Part shown: one piece after another, positions 16,788 to 24,161 of the stretch | Layout: the number at the start of each line of letters is the position of its first letter | Numbering within the stretch: position 1 is the stretch's first letter | DNA from: CAZOEL01 sp964578835 | GTDB taxonomy: Bacteria > Desulfobacterota > Syntrophobacteria > Syntrophobacterales > Syntrophobacteraceae | Assembly (NCBI GenBank): GCA_964578835.1 | Contig: CAZOEL010000015.1 | Coordinates: 31,441-95,440, forward strand | Length of the DNA stretch: 64,000 nucleotides | Direction: 5' to 3' | The notes under the pieces: model-generated | Told to the model about the DNA's origin: nothing | What the model saw: only the letters and a program-made list of their open reading frames with translations | Database searches by the model: none | Translations under genes and position numbers: made by a program

Positions 16788-19172
16788 ATGGGACCCGAAG
16801 CTGAAGCATTGAAAGGTTTCAAGGGATTTCGACTGGCCCGCATGCCGGAAAGCGAGCCTCTCTCGCCCGGCCACAGAGCGTGTCAGGGATGCGGTGAAGT
16901 GCTGGCGTTGCGCATGGTGATGAAGGCTCTGGGCGAGAATGTGATCGTTGTGAGCGCCACCGGGTGTATGGAGATTGTGACTTCTCCCTATCCGCAGACG
17001 GCGTGGAGAGTGCCGTGGCTTCACGTGGCCTTCGAGAACGCTTCCGCTGTGGCCAGTGGAGTCGAGTCCGCCTACAAGGCGCTGGCTCGCAAAGGAAAAA
17101 TCGACAAAAACGATGTGGTGTTTCTTGCCTACGGAGGAGACGGAGCGACGGCGGATATCGGGCTTCAGTCTCTCAGCGGGGCGCTCGAGAGAGGACATAA
17201 CTTCGTCTATGTCTGCCTCGATAATGAAGCCTATATGAACACGGGCATCCAGCGCTCTTCCTCCACCCCTTACGGGGCCATGACAACCACGTCGCCTCCC
17301 GGGAAGAAGAGTATCGGTCAGGCCACCTGGAAGAAGAATATGCCGGCCATCGTCGCCGCGCATGGGATTCCGTACGTCGCCACGGCTTCTCCCGCTTTTC
17401 CTGTGGACCTCATGAACAAGGTGAAAAAAGCGGCCATGATGCCCGGTCCCGCCTATGTTCACATCTATTCGCCATGTCCGACCGGTTGGAGAGCTACCCC
17501 CGACATGAGCGTCGAGCTTGCGAGGCTTGCCGTCTTGAGTCATGTTTTTCCACTCTTTGAGGTGATCAACGGAAAGTGGGTGCTCTCCATGTCGGAGCGC
17601 GCCTCCTGCGGAGCTGCATGTCCTGCAGGAATAGATGTGCAAGGGTTCATTTCTCTCATCGCGCATGGGCGTTTCGGCGAAGCGCTCCAGCACATAAAGC
17701 AGGACAATCCGCTCCCCGCCATTTGCGGGCGCGTGTGCCATCATCCGTGCGAGTTCGTCTGCGGCCGTTCGGAAACCGAAGGAGCTGTGGCCATCGAGTT
17801 CCTGAAGCGATTCGTCGCGGATCTCGATCTCAATAGCGTTGAAACGTACGCGCCGACAAAGAAGACGGCTAAGAACAAAAAAGTGGCCATCATAGGCGCA
17901 GGCCCCGGAGGGCTTACCGCCGCCTATTATCTTGCCGTGGAAGGCTACCAGGTAACCATATTCGAGGCGATGCCGGAGCCCGGCGGATGGCTTACCTACG
18001 GGATACCCGAATTCCGGCTGCCGCGAAAGACCATGAACGCCGAATTCGACGTCATTCGCAAGCTCGGCGTGGAGATCAAGACGGGAATAAAGGTCGGAGC
18101 CGATGTGACGATCGATGACCTCAGAAGCCAGGGATTCAAGGCTTTCTTCATCGCCGTGGGCGTGCAGAAAAGCTTGAAGCTGGGGATTCCCGGAGAAGAT
18201 CTCGGGGGGGTGTTCGCGGGCGGAGATTTTCTGAAGCAGGCCAATATGGGTGCGGTCAAAGGTCTTGGAAAACGCGTGGTCATAGTCGGCGGCGGAAACG
18301 TGGCGATGGATTCGGCCCGGATGGCTCTTCGCCTGGGAGCTGAGGAGGTTCGGGTGCTCTATCGCAGAAGCCGTCAGGAAATGCCCGCGGGCGAGGAAGA
18401 AATCGTCGAGGCTGAGGAAGAGGGGATCAAGTTCGATTTTCTTACCGCTCCTCTCCAGGCTCTCGGCGATGAGAACGGAAAAGTGAAGGGCGTTCGATGC
18501 ATCAAGATGCAGCTGTGTGAGCCTGATGAAAGCGGTAGATGCCGCCCCGAGGCGATCGGCGGGTCGGAATTCGAAGTCGAGGCGGACACAATTATCGCCG
18601 CAATCGGTCTTTCTGCCGATCTTTCCATGTTCGAGAACGGCTCTCAGGATTCCGCCATCGAGATCACAAGCTGGGGCTCCATTGCTGTAGACCCGGTCAC
18701 CTATGAGACGAGCATTCCCGGCATCTTTGCAGGCGGCGACGTCGTGACCGGAGCGTCCACGGTAGTGGGCGCCATAGGGGCAGGAAAAGAAGTCGCCATC
18801 TCTATCGATCGCTACCTTGGCAGGAAAGATCTTGCGAAGGGGAGAGCTACAACCGGCGACAAGTTGAATCTTCCGATGGCCAAATCCGCGATGACCGGCA
18901 GAAGATCCGCGATGGATAAGCTTCCGGGAGAAGAGCGAAAGCGCACCCGTGAAGAAGTGCATGTCGGATACACCGAAGAGCAGGCCGTCCAGGAAGCGCG
19001 CTGTTGCCTCAATTGCGGCATTACCCGCTTTGACGAACAGAAGGTGACGGTTGCCGATTACTTCAAGGGGCAGCGACGCTTCCGCCACCTTACAGACGCC
19101 GAAATAGCCAAGATCCAGGCAAGAGTGGACGCCGAGTACGAAGAGTTGCTCGAACGTTGCGGTCAAAAATAA
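16788..19172 (+). CDS. 2-oxoacid:ferredoxin oxidoreductase beta subunit fused to GltD-like NAD(P)H/FAD oxidoreductase
   Basis: A 794-residue fusion. Residues about 20-250 are the beta subunit with the thiamine diphosphate motif GDGATADIGLQSLSGALERG and NEAYMNTGIQRS, plus CQGC for a cluster ligand. Residues about 265-340 carry a cysteine-rich module (CGAACPAGIDVQ, CGRVCHHPCEFVC) typical of the glutamate synthase small subunit. The rest is a GltD-like flavoprotein: FAD site VAIIGAGPGGLTAAYYLA, second nucleotide site VVIVGGGNVAMDSARMA, and the closing FAGGDVVTGASTVVGAIGAGK. The C-terminus has CCLNCG. Ordinary beta subunits are about 300 residues. The fusion suggests direct electron transfer between the 2-oxoacid reaction and a pyridine nucleotide, perhaps with ferredoxin in a confurcating manner (inference). 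It is the last gene of the operon. Confidence 0.93.
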   Translation: MGPEAEALKGFKGFRLARMPESEPLSPGHRACQGCGEVLALRMVMKALGENVIVVSATGCMEIVTSPYPQTAWRVPWLHVAFENASAVASGVESAYKALARKGKIDKNDVVFLAYGGDGATADIGLQSLSGALERGHNFVYVCLDNEAYMNTGIQRSSSTPYGAMTTTSPPGKKSIGQATWKKNMPAIVAAHGIPYVATASPAFPVDLMNKVKKAAMMPGPAYVHIYSPCPTGWRATPDMSVELARLAVLSHVFPLFEVINGKWVLSMSERASCGAACPAGIDVQGFISLIAHGRFGEALQHIKQDNPLPAICGRVCHHPCEFVCGRSETEGAVAIEFLKRFVADLDLNSVETYAPTKKTAKNKKVAIIGAGPGGLTAAYYLAVEGYQVTIFEAMPEPGGWLTYGIPEFRLPRKTMNAEFDVIRKLGVEIKTGIKVGADVTIDDLRSQGFKAFFIAVGVQKSLKLGIPGEDLGGVFAGGDFLKQANMGAVKGLGKRVVIVGGGNVAMDSARMALRLGAEEVRVLYRRSRQEMPAGEEEIVEAEEEGIKFDFLTAPLQALGDENGKVKGVRCIKMQLCEPDESGRCRPEAIGGSEFEVEADTIIAAIGLSADLSMFENGSQDSAIEITSWGSIAVDPVTYETSIPGIFAGGDVVTGASTVVGAIGAGKEVAISIDRYLGRKDLAKGRATTGDKLNLPMAKSAMTGRRSAMDKLPGEERKRTREEVHVGYTEEQAVQEARCCLNCGITRFDEQKVTVADYFKGQRRFRHLTDAEIAKIQARVDAEYEELLERCGQK

Positions 19173-19191
19173 AAAGATGATCTTTTTATTT
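19167..19191 (+). terminator. A/T-rich terminator hairpin
   Basis: A 12-bp inverted repeat (19167-19178 with 19180-19191) spans the stop codon of the fusion gene. The 3' arm is T-rich. It probably ends the oxidoreductase operon just before the tRNA-Asn promoter. Confidence 0.5.
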
Positions 19192-19218
19192 GACAAACGA
19201 AGGATGCTTTGATAGAAA
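19190..19218 (+). promoter_or_regulatory. Sigma-70-type promoter of tRNA-Asn
   Basis: TTGACA at 19190-19195 is a perfect -35 hexamer. TAGAAA at 19213-19218, 17 bases on, is a fair -10. The tRNA begins 21 bases later. Confidence 0.75.
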
Positions 19219-19239
19219 ACGCTTCTCGTTTGAGCGTGT

Positions 19240-19315
19240 TCCCCGGTAGCTCAACCGGCAGAGCGGGTGGCTGTTAACCACTAGGTTGGCGGTTCGAGTC
19301 CGTCCCGGGGAGCCA
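19240..19315 (+). tRNA. tRNA-Asn(GTT)
   Basis: Acceptor stem TCCCCGG/CCGGGGA, discriminator G, encoded CCA at 19313-19315. The anticodon loop CTGTTAA gives GTT. The T-arm GGTTCGAGTCC is present. Its 3' end recurs, exactly or nearly, at 45549 and 47736, which marks it as an integration site. Confidence 0.97.
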
Positions 19316-19319
19316 GAAA
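19304..19319 (+). repeat. Candidate left attachment site in the tRNA-Asn 3' end
   Basis: GGGGAGCCAGAAA (19307-19319) recurs exactly at 45549-45561. The last 12 tRNA bases CCCGGGGAGCCA (19304-19315) recur with one change at 47736-47747. Integration in the 3' end of a tRNA restores the tRNA and leaves such copies at the far end. Confidence 0.6.
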
Positions 19320-19324
19320 TCAAT

Positions 19325-19359
19325 AAGGCCGTTTTCCGAAAGGGAAGCGGCCTTTTTTT
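19325..19359 (+). terminator. Terminator after tRNA-Asn
   Basis: A GC stem AAGGCCG/CGGCCTT extended by G-T pairs, loop GAAA, followed by seven Ts. It lies ten bases after the tRNA. Confidence 0.85.
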
Positions 19360-19363
19360 GCTG

Positions 19364-19549
19364 GCGCTCAATATTTGTAAACGCCAGTAAATCAAAAGGT
19401 TTTCGGTAATTGGGGATGAGTTTACCGTTCTTCCAGATGGAGTTCGAGCACACAAAATTCAGTAGACGGCGCTTTTCGTGGGGATCTTGTTTTTCATAAA
19501 GTAATACAGTATGTTGCGTAAGTTCGATCAACCGAATCCCTTCATCAAG
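19364..19549 (-). pseudogene. Remnant of a serine recombinase C-terminus
   Basis: On the minus strand the frame from LDEGIRLIELTQHTVLLYE through EKRRLLNFVCSNSIWKNGKL to PFDLLAFTN matches the C-terminal segment typical of large site-specific serine recombinases (LLELAQ..., RRLLNFVLSNSTWKNGEL, QPFDLLA). A TAG stop stands directly before LDEG (19550-19552), and no N-terminal resolvase or recombinase domain remains upstream. It therefore looks like the last ~60 codons of a lost recombinase gene. Its position 50 bases inside the tRNA-Asn site suggests it belonged to the element that integrated here. The match is from family memory, not a search. Confidence 0.65.
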
Positions 19550-19675
19550 CTATGCTCGGTTGACGTTTAATGCTTTTCTATTTTGCTTGGTATATCTTCC
19601 TATTTCCTCCTCTACTGGCTACTTTTCTGCTCATAAAACTCTCTGGCGTTGTCTGGGGCAATCTGAAGAGCACCT

Positions 19676-20041
19676 CTATGTCTCCTGTCCACTTGTTCGT
19701 CGTCCCAAGATTTCACGAGCAAAGTCTATAATGCGATCGAGTTGTTCTTCCGTAGGATCGGATCTGTGAATTAAACGAATAAATTCGAGCACCTTAGGAT
19801 TTTCATTCATGAGTTCAGATATTTCTGGATCTGTGGAAGCTGATAGCCGGAAGAGTACATCCGGGTCTGCAGCCAAGACTTTCGCAAGGTTCTTGATGAC
19901 TTCCGGTTTCGGGGGCCTTTCCTTGCCGCGCTCGATCCGACTCAGGTAAGCAGGGGAGATCCCCCCTTGAGCGGCAGTCTCTCTAAGGCCCATATCTCGT
20001 GCGATTCGAAGGTTTCGAAGGGTCTCACCAAAGTTATTCAT
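19676..20041 (-). CDS. XRE-family HTH regulator (MAD1-like position)
   Basis: A 121-residue regulator. The N-terminal helix-turn-helix is clear: FGETLRNLRIARDMGLRETAAQGGISPAYLSRIERGKERPPKPEVIKNLAKVL compared with the Cro/XRE pattern. The C-terminal half is helical and may dimerise. I set the start at ATG 20041 (MNNFGETLRN), which has AAGGAGATGAA before it; an upstream in-frame ATG adds only ten residues without a site. It is divergent from the methyltransferase gene cluster. In MADS loci the first component is an HTH protein, so it may regulate this locus (inference). A promoter and a palindrome lie just upstream. Confidence 0.85.
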   Translation of the reverse strand: MNNFGETLRNLRIARDMGLRETAAQGGISPAYLSRIERGKERPPKPEVIKNLAKVLAADPDVLFRLSASTDPEISELMNENPKVLEFIRLIHRSDPTEEQLDRIIDFAREILGRRTSGQET

Positions 20042-20057
20042 TTCATCTCCTTGTTCT

Positions 20058-20097
20058 GTGTTGCATAACACTAAACAACCTGCTATCTTTTTGTCAA
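20058..20097 (-). promoter_or_regulatory. Promoter and palindromic operator of the HTH gene
   Basis: On the minus strand a perfect TTGACA (-35, 20092-20097) is followed at 16-18 bases by a weak -10 near 20068-20075. The palindrome GTGTTGCATAACAC (20058-20071) overlaps that -10, as expected for an autoregulatory operator. Confidence 0.5.
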
Positions 20098-20286
20098 GTT
20101 TTTATTTGAAGCGGAATTCTAATAGTTCTATGTTGAGATGAAGCGACATTGGGCGCCCTCCTCTGATTTTATAAGGTTTTTAGGTGGTTCCGTTGGGTGG
20201 CGACCAGAGATCAAAATTCGATCCTGGGCGGTATTTCTGCTGCCTTGCGACGATGATGCTCAGGCTTGATGCGCAGAGAGAGCGAA

Positions 20287-20667
20287 ATGAGAAAGAAAGA
20301 CTTTATCGGAAAGGCCATAAATGACGAAATACTCAACCAGGAAGAGGTTTAGTACTATGGGAATTTCGCCGAAAACCCGGTAGTTGAAATGTGCCTGACC
20401 GAGTTTGAGATCGACGGATGGACGGATAAGCGTGGCTACACGCATTACTCCATTCGGATACACCTTTATGAGGATGAAGCACGCATCCGAGCGATCAATC
20501 GGATTGGGCATTGCCATATGTGCGGCGGCAGGGCTCCGATGACGCTTTTTGGCGCTTTCCCCACGGCAGCCTGGAAGACGAAGCCCGGGCCATACTGGAA
20601 GAACTGGTTTCAATGGAGTGATTACTGCCTCGGCAGACCGATGGCAGAATTTTCAATACATCATTGA
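20287..20667 (+). pseudogene. Small ORF interrupted by in-frame TAG, upstream of the methyltransferase
   Basis: An open frame starting MRKKDFIGKAINDEILNQEEV (ATG 20287, behind AGAGAGAGCGAA) meets TAG at 20350-20352 and continues in the same frame as YYGNFAENPVVEMCLTEFEI and so on to a TGA at 20665. The second part alone could start at ATG 20389 and give 92 residues. It has mixed charge and a Cys/Trp-rich centre (IGHCHMCGGRAPM, GPYWKNWFQWSDY). I recognise no family. It overlaps the methyltransferase start by a few bases. A simple reading is a small gene broken by one nonsense mutation. Amber recoding (pyrrolysine occurs in some Desulfobacterota) is possible but unsupported. Confidence 0.4.
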
Positions 20668-20678
20668 GGAGAAGGGAT

Positions 20679-22715
20679 TTGGGAGCAAAAGAGCCGATGG
20701 AAGCATTCGAGGATTTGCAGCGGGAAGATGATGCAGGTGAAGAAGCGAGCATAGCCGACGGCTATATCCTCGATTTCATAAGCGGGAAAAAGCACCTCAA
20801 GGAGAGTCCGAAAGAGTTTGTTAGACAAAGGATCGCCAGGGCGCTCTTTCATGAGTACGCGATTTCCGTTGAAGACATGGAAGCCGATTTCCCCGTAACC
20901 GCGGACGGGAAGCGAAAAAAGCTGGATATCGCCATCTTCCGTCATGGCTGCGCTCATACGGCGGAACACCTGAGCAGGGCTGTCCTCTGTCGACCGGAGC
21001 CGAAGCTTGGCCGTGGCGCCATCCGCATGCGGGACTACGAGCAGGCGGATAAGGACCTCGAGGAGCTCAAGAGCATCATGGAGGCCGTGGAATCCTGCCA
21101 GTATGGGCTTTGGACCAACGGCCTCGAGTTCTTTTACCTGGAAAAGCAGAAAACCCGCTTCGAGGTGAAGTTCGAGCCCATCGGCGATTGGCCTCTTGCC
21201 GAAGAGTCCCTTGGCGCGAAAGAGGTTGTGACCGATGCCAAAACGCGGCGGGCCGATCCCGAGATGCTGAAGACCACCTTCCGCAGGTGCCACAACTTCA
21301 TCCACGGCAACGAAGGCATGCCGAAGGATGCAGCCTTCTGGCAATTCCTCTATCTCATCTTCTGCAAGATGCACGATGAGAGTGCGCCCCGGAGCAACCG
21401 CCGCTTCTGGGCGGGACCAAAGGAGCAGTTCGACGACGCAGGGAGATCCCAGATTCGCAGCCGCATCATGCCGCTTTTTGAGGAGGTCAAGCAAAAATAC
21501 AAGAACATATTCCGTGGCAACGAGGAGATCACCCTCTCCGATCGAGCTTTGGCCTTTATCGTCTCAGAGCTGGCCAGATACGATTTCACTCGCACCGATG
21601 TCGATGCCAAGGGTGTCGCCTATCAAGAACTGGTAGGTGTCAATCTTCGCGGCGATCGGGGCCAGTATTTCACTCCCCGGGGTGTCGTGAAGCTGGTCAT
21701 TGAAATGCTCGACCCGAAGGAAACCGAGACCCTTCTGGACCCGGCCTGCGGCACAGGCGGCTTCCTGGTTGCGACCCTTGGGCTCATGCTCAAGAAGTTT
21801 CGCGAGAGGGAAAAGAACCAGGCCGGGAAAGGAGACACGACGGAATCGCCGGATCTCCACGAACGGCTAAGAGAGTATGCCGCAACGAATGTCTTCGGGG
21901 CCGACTTTGACCCATTCCTGATTCGCGCCGCACAGATGAACATGGTGCTCTCGGGTGATGGCCGCGGGCACATTTACAACATCAATTCACTGGAGTTCCC
22001 GCTGGGACACCTGGCCGATCTGGCCGTTGCCAGGAAAGAGATCCCTCTGGGGTCGGTCGATATCGTCGCTACCAATCCGCCCTTCGGCTCCGACATTCCG
22101 ATTACCGACAAGCACATCCTGGAGCAATACGAACTGGCCCATAACTGGGAGTCGGACGGCGAAGGCGGATTCCGCAACACGGGGGTTCCTAAAAGCAGCG
22201 TTGCTCCCGAGATCCTTTTTATCGAGCGCTGCATCAAATGGCTCAAGCCCGGCACCGGCCGCATGGGGATCGTTCTGCCCGACGGCGTGCTTGGCAACCC
22301 GGCAGCGGAATACATCCGCTGGTGGATCATGCGCGAAACGCAAGTGCTTGCTTCCGTCGACCTGCCGGTGGAAGCCTTCATCGCCGAAGCCAACGTCAAT
22401 ATCCTCACCAGCCTGCTGTTCCTGCGCCGCAAGGACGACCAGGAAAAACATCGCGAGGCTCTTGGCGGCGCCGAAGAATACCAGATCTTCATGGCCGTGG
22501 CCGACAAGGTTGGCTTCGACCGCCGTGGCAACAAGCTCTACAAGCGCACGCCCGATGGCGAAGAGATCGTCGAGCCCAGGCAGCACATTGAGCGCATCCG
22601 CATCGGTGGCCGCACCGTGGAACGGATTTTGACACGCAGTGAGAAGATCGAGGACAATGATTTGCCGGTCATAGCCCGGAAGTATCGGGAATTCCTTCAG
22701 GAGCAAAACCGATGA
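20679..22715 (+). CDS. N6-adenine DNA methyltransferase, HsdM/MAD2-like
   Basis: A methyltransferase of about 678 residues that puts m6A on host DNA. Residues about 25-90 resemble an HsdR N-terminal-type module (KEFVRQRIARALFHEYAISVEDMEADF, KLDIAIF). The HsdM core follows: FTPRGVVKLVIEML, SAM motif I LDPACGTGGFLVA near 355 and catalytic motif IV ATNPPFGS near 466. No HsdR translocase gene is present in the cluster, which argues against a standard type I R-M system. The frame opens at TTG 20664; TTG 20679 has GAGGAG at ideal spacing and is preferred; ATG 20697 is another option. It overlaps the Fic gene by ATGA. Gene order suggests the MADS methyltransferase (inference). Confidence 0.88.
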   Translation: MGAKEPMEAFEDLQREDDAGEEASIADGYILDFISGKKHLKESPKEFVRQRIARALFHEYAISVEDMEADFPVTADGKRKKLDIAIFRHGCAHTAEHLSRAVLCRPEPKLGRGAIRMRDYEQADKDLEELKSIMEAVESCQYGLWTNGLEFFYLEKQKTRFEVKFEPIGDWPLAEESLGAKEVVTDAKTRRADPEMLKTTFRRCHNFIHGNEGMPKDAAFWQFLYLIFCKMHDESAPRSNRRFWAGPKEQFDDAGRSQIRSRIMPLFEEVKQKYKNIFRGNEEITLSDRALAFIVSELARYDFTRTDVDAKGVAYQELVGVNLRGDRGQYFTPRGVVKLVIEMLDPKETETLLDPACGTGGFLVATLGLMLKKFREREKNQAGKGDTTESPDLHERLREYAATNVFGADFDPFLIRAAQMNMVLSGDGRGHIYNINSLEFPLGHLADLAVARKEIPLGSVDIVATNPPFGSDIPITDKHILEQYELAHNWESDGEGGFRNTGVPKSSVAPEILFIERCIKWLKPGTGRMGIVLPDGVLGNPAAEYIRWWIMRETQVLASVDLPVEAFIAEANVNILTSLLFLRRKDDQEKHREALGGAEEYQIFMAVADKVGFDRRGNKLYKRTPDGEEIVEPRQHIERIRIGGRTVERILTRSEKIEDNDLPVIARKYREFLQEQNR

Positions 22716-23833
22716 CAACGCCGGTTCACTACCACGAAGGCCGTTTTCCTCCAACGGACCTGGACTGGGCGCAGTTAGTTACCCTGATCGGATCGGCAAA
22801 TGCGGCGGTAGCTCGCTACGACGGCTTGCTTTCAGCGATCCCCAACGCATCGGTTCTGTTGAGTCCCCTGACCACCCAGGAAGCGGTGCTCTCGTCTCGT
22901 ATCGAGGGAACCCAGGCCACCATGGGTGAAGTTTTGGAATACGAGGCTAAAGGCGACACCGACGACCCAACCTCGCCAAAGGAAGCGGATATTTGGGAGA
23001 TTCTCAATTACCGAAAGGCGATGCGCGCCGCCGAGGAAATGCTGAAAGAGCTTCCCCTTTCGCAGCGGGTTATTCGCGAGGCTCACAAAGTCCTGCTGTC
23101 AGGCGTGCGCGGCCATGGGAAAACTCCCGGCGAATACCGTCGGCTACCTAACTGGATTGGCCCCCATGGGTGCGCCATAGACTGTGCGAGGTTCGTTCCC
23201 ATTGCAGCGGACAAGCTGCCTGACGCAATGTCCCGCTGGGAGCGCTACATCCATGAAGAGACCCCCGACCGTTTGGTTCACCTGGCTCTTCTCCATGCCG
23301 AGTTTGAAGCCTTGCACCCTTTTCTGGATGGCAATGGCCGGCTGGGCCGCATGGTGATTCCTCTCTACATGTGCCAGGCTGAACTGATCCACCGTCCCAT
23401 GTTCTATATCAGCGCCTACTTGGAAGCCAATCGAGAAACCTATTATGACAAACTGCTTGCAGTTTCCCGCGACAATGATTGGACCGGCTGGTGCACCTTC
23501 TTTCTGACCGCGGTGAAGCAGCAGGCGGAGGAAAACCTCAGCAAAGCCACAGCGATCATAGAGCTTTACAATGAAATGAAGGCGCGCTTCGTCGACCTTA
23601 CCCACTCCCAGTACGCGATCCATGCCTTGGATTGGATTTTCGAGCGGCCCATCTTCAAGAGCTCGGACTTCGTCCGGTCGGCCTCGATTCCAAAACCCAC
23701 CGCCCAACGAATCATTAACGTGCTGAAAAGCGAAAACGTATTGAAAACCCTTGAAGAAAGCAGTGGTCGCAAGGCAGCGGTATTGGCGTTTACCGATTTG
23801 CTGAACATTGCGGAAGGGTATCAAGCATTTTGA
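22712..23833 (+). CDS. Fic family protein
   Basis: A 373-residue Fic protein. Fic enzymes usually transfer AMP from ATP to a target hydroxyl. The active-site motif HPFLDGNGRLGRM near residue 200 is complete. Upstream, near residue 60, LSSRIEGTQAT matches the (S/T)xxxE(G/N) inhibitory helix, so this is a self-inhibited class II Fic. The N-terminus fits the Fic_N/DUF4172 type, and the C-terminus (about 290-373) looks like a winged helix (FKSSDFVRSASIPKPTAQRIINVL). The start overlaps the methyltransferase stop (ATGA), so translation is coupled. Its place in the cluster is where MAD3/MAD4 would be expected. It may be a toxin module or a regulator of the defence genes. Confidence 0.92.
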   Translation: MTTPVHYHEGRFPPTDLDWAQLVTLIGSANAAVARYDGLLSAIPNASVLLSPLTTQEAVLSSRIEGTQATMGEVLEYEAKGDTDDPTSPKEADIWEILNYRKAMRAAEEMLKELPLSQRVIREAHKVLLSGVRGHGKTPGEYRRLPNWIGPHGCAIDCARFVPIAADKLPDAMSRWERYIHEETPDRLVHLALLHAEFEALHPFLDGNGRLGRMVIPLYMCQAELIHRPMFYISAYLEANRETYYDKLLAVSRDNDWTGWCTFFLTAVKQQAEENLSKATAIIELYNEMKARFVDLTHSQYAIHALDWIFERPIFKSSDFVRSASIPKPTAQRIINVLKSENVLKTLEESSGRKAAVLAFTDLLNIAEGYQAF

Positions 23834-23857
23834 GGCTCATGGAATAATTGCAAGGAG

Positions 23858-23923
23858 TTTTGTGGCTCATAGATCGTAAAAAATGAGCCACAAATGTGCT
23901 TTTGATGAACCTGTGAGCCACAA
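23858..23923. repeat. Cluster of TGAGCCACAAA repeats
   Basis: TTTTGTGGCTCAT (23858-23870) and ATGAGCCACAAA (23883-23894) form a 12-bp inverted repeat with a 12-base spacer. TGAGCCACAAA occurs again at 23913-23923, and a degenerate piece (GAGGCTCATGG) spans the Fic stop. This may be an operator, for example for the Fic C-terminal winged helix, or a recombination scar. Confidence 0.6.
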
Positions 23924-23940
23924 ACCCAGGGAACAGTAAA

Positions 23941-24129
23941 ATGAGCAATCAAGGCGACATGATTGAAGCCCCGGAAGACGCTGCCGAAGAGAGCGGCCCG
24001 GATAACTTTTTCAGCGATATCTTGATTTCGTAACCAAGGAAGAGGCCTTTCCAAGATGCCAGGCTTATTGGTGGTACCCCCCACAACCGGCGCATTCATG
24101 ACGAAGTGCCGCTGGTAGCAGTGAAATAG
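23941..24129 (+). pseudogene. Small decayed ORF between fic and hsdS
   Basis: ATG 23941 opens a frame MSNQGDMIEAPEDAAEESGP... that meets TAA at 24031-24033 and continues in frame as PRKRPFQDARLIGG then NRRIHDEVPLVAVK to a TAG at 24127. Intact it would be about 62 residues: an acidic N-terminus and basic C-terminus. I recognise no family. It is either a broken small gene, a residue of deleted genes (MAD3/MAD4 in related loci), or chance. Confidence 0.3.
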
Positions 24130-24161
24130 AAGGAAATTCGCGCAAGCGGCGAGGTGACGTT

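Noticed and set aside
16746..19196. Minus-strand open frame of 816 codons opposite the oxidoreductase beta fusion
   Set aside because: It is antisense to a gene with clear thiamine, FAD and NAD motifs, and its translation has no recognisable domain; codon structure of the GC-rich plus-strand gene opens the frame.
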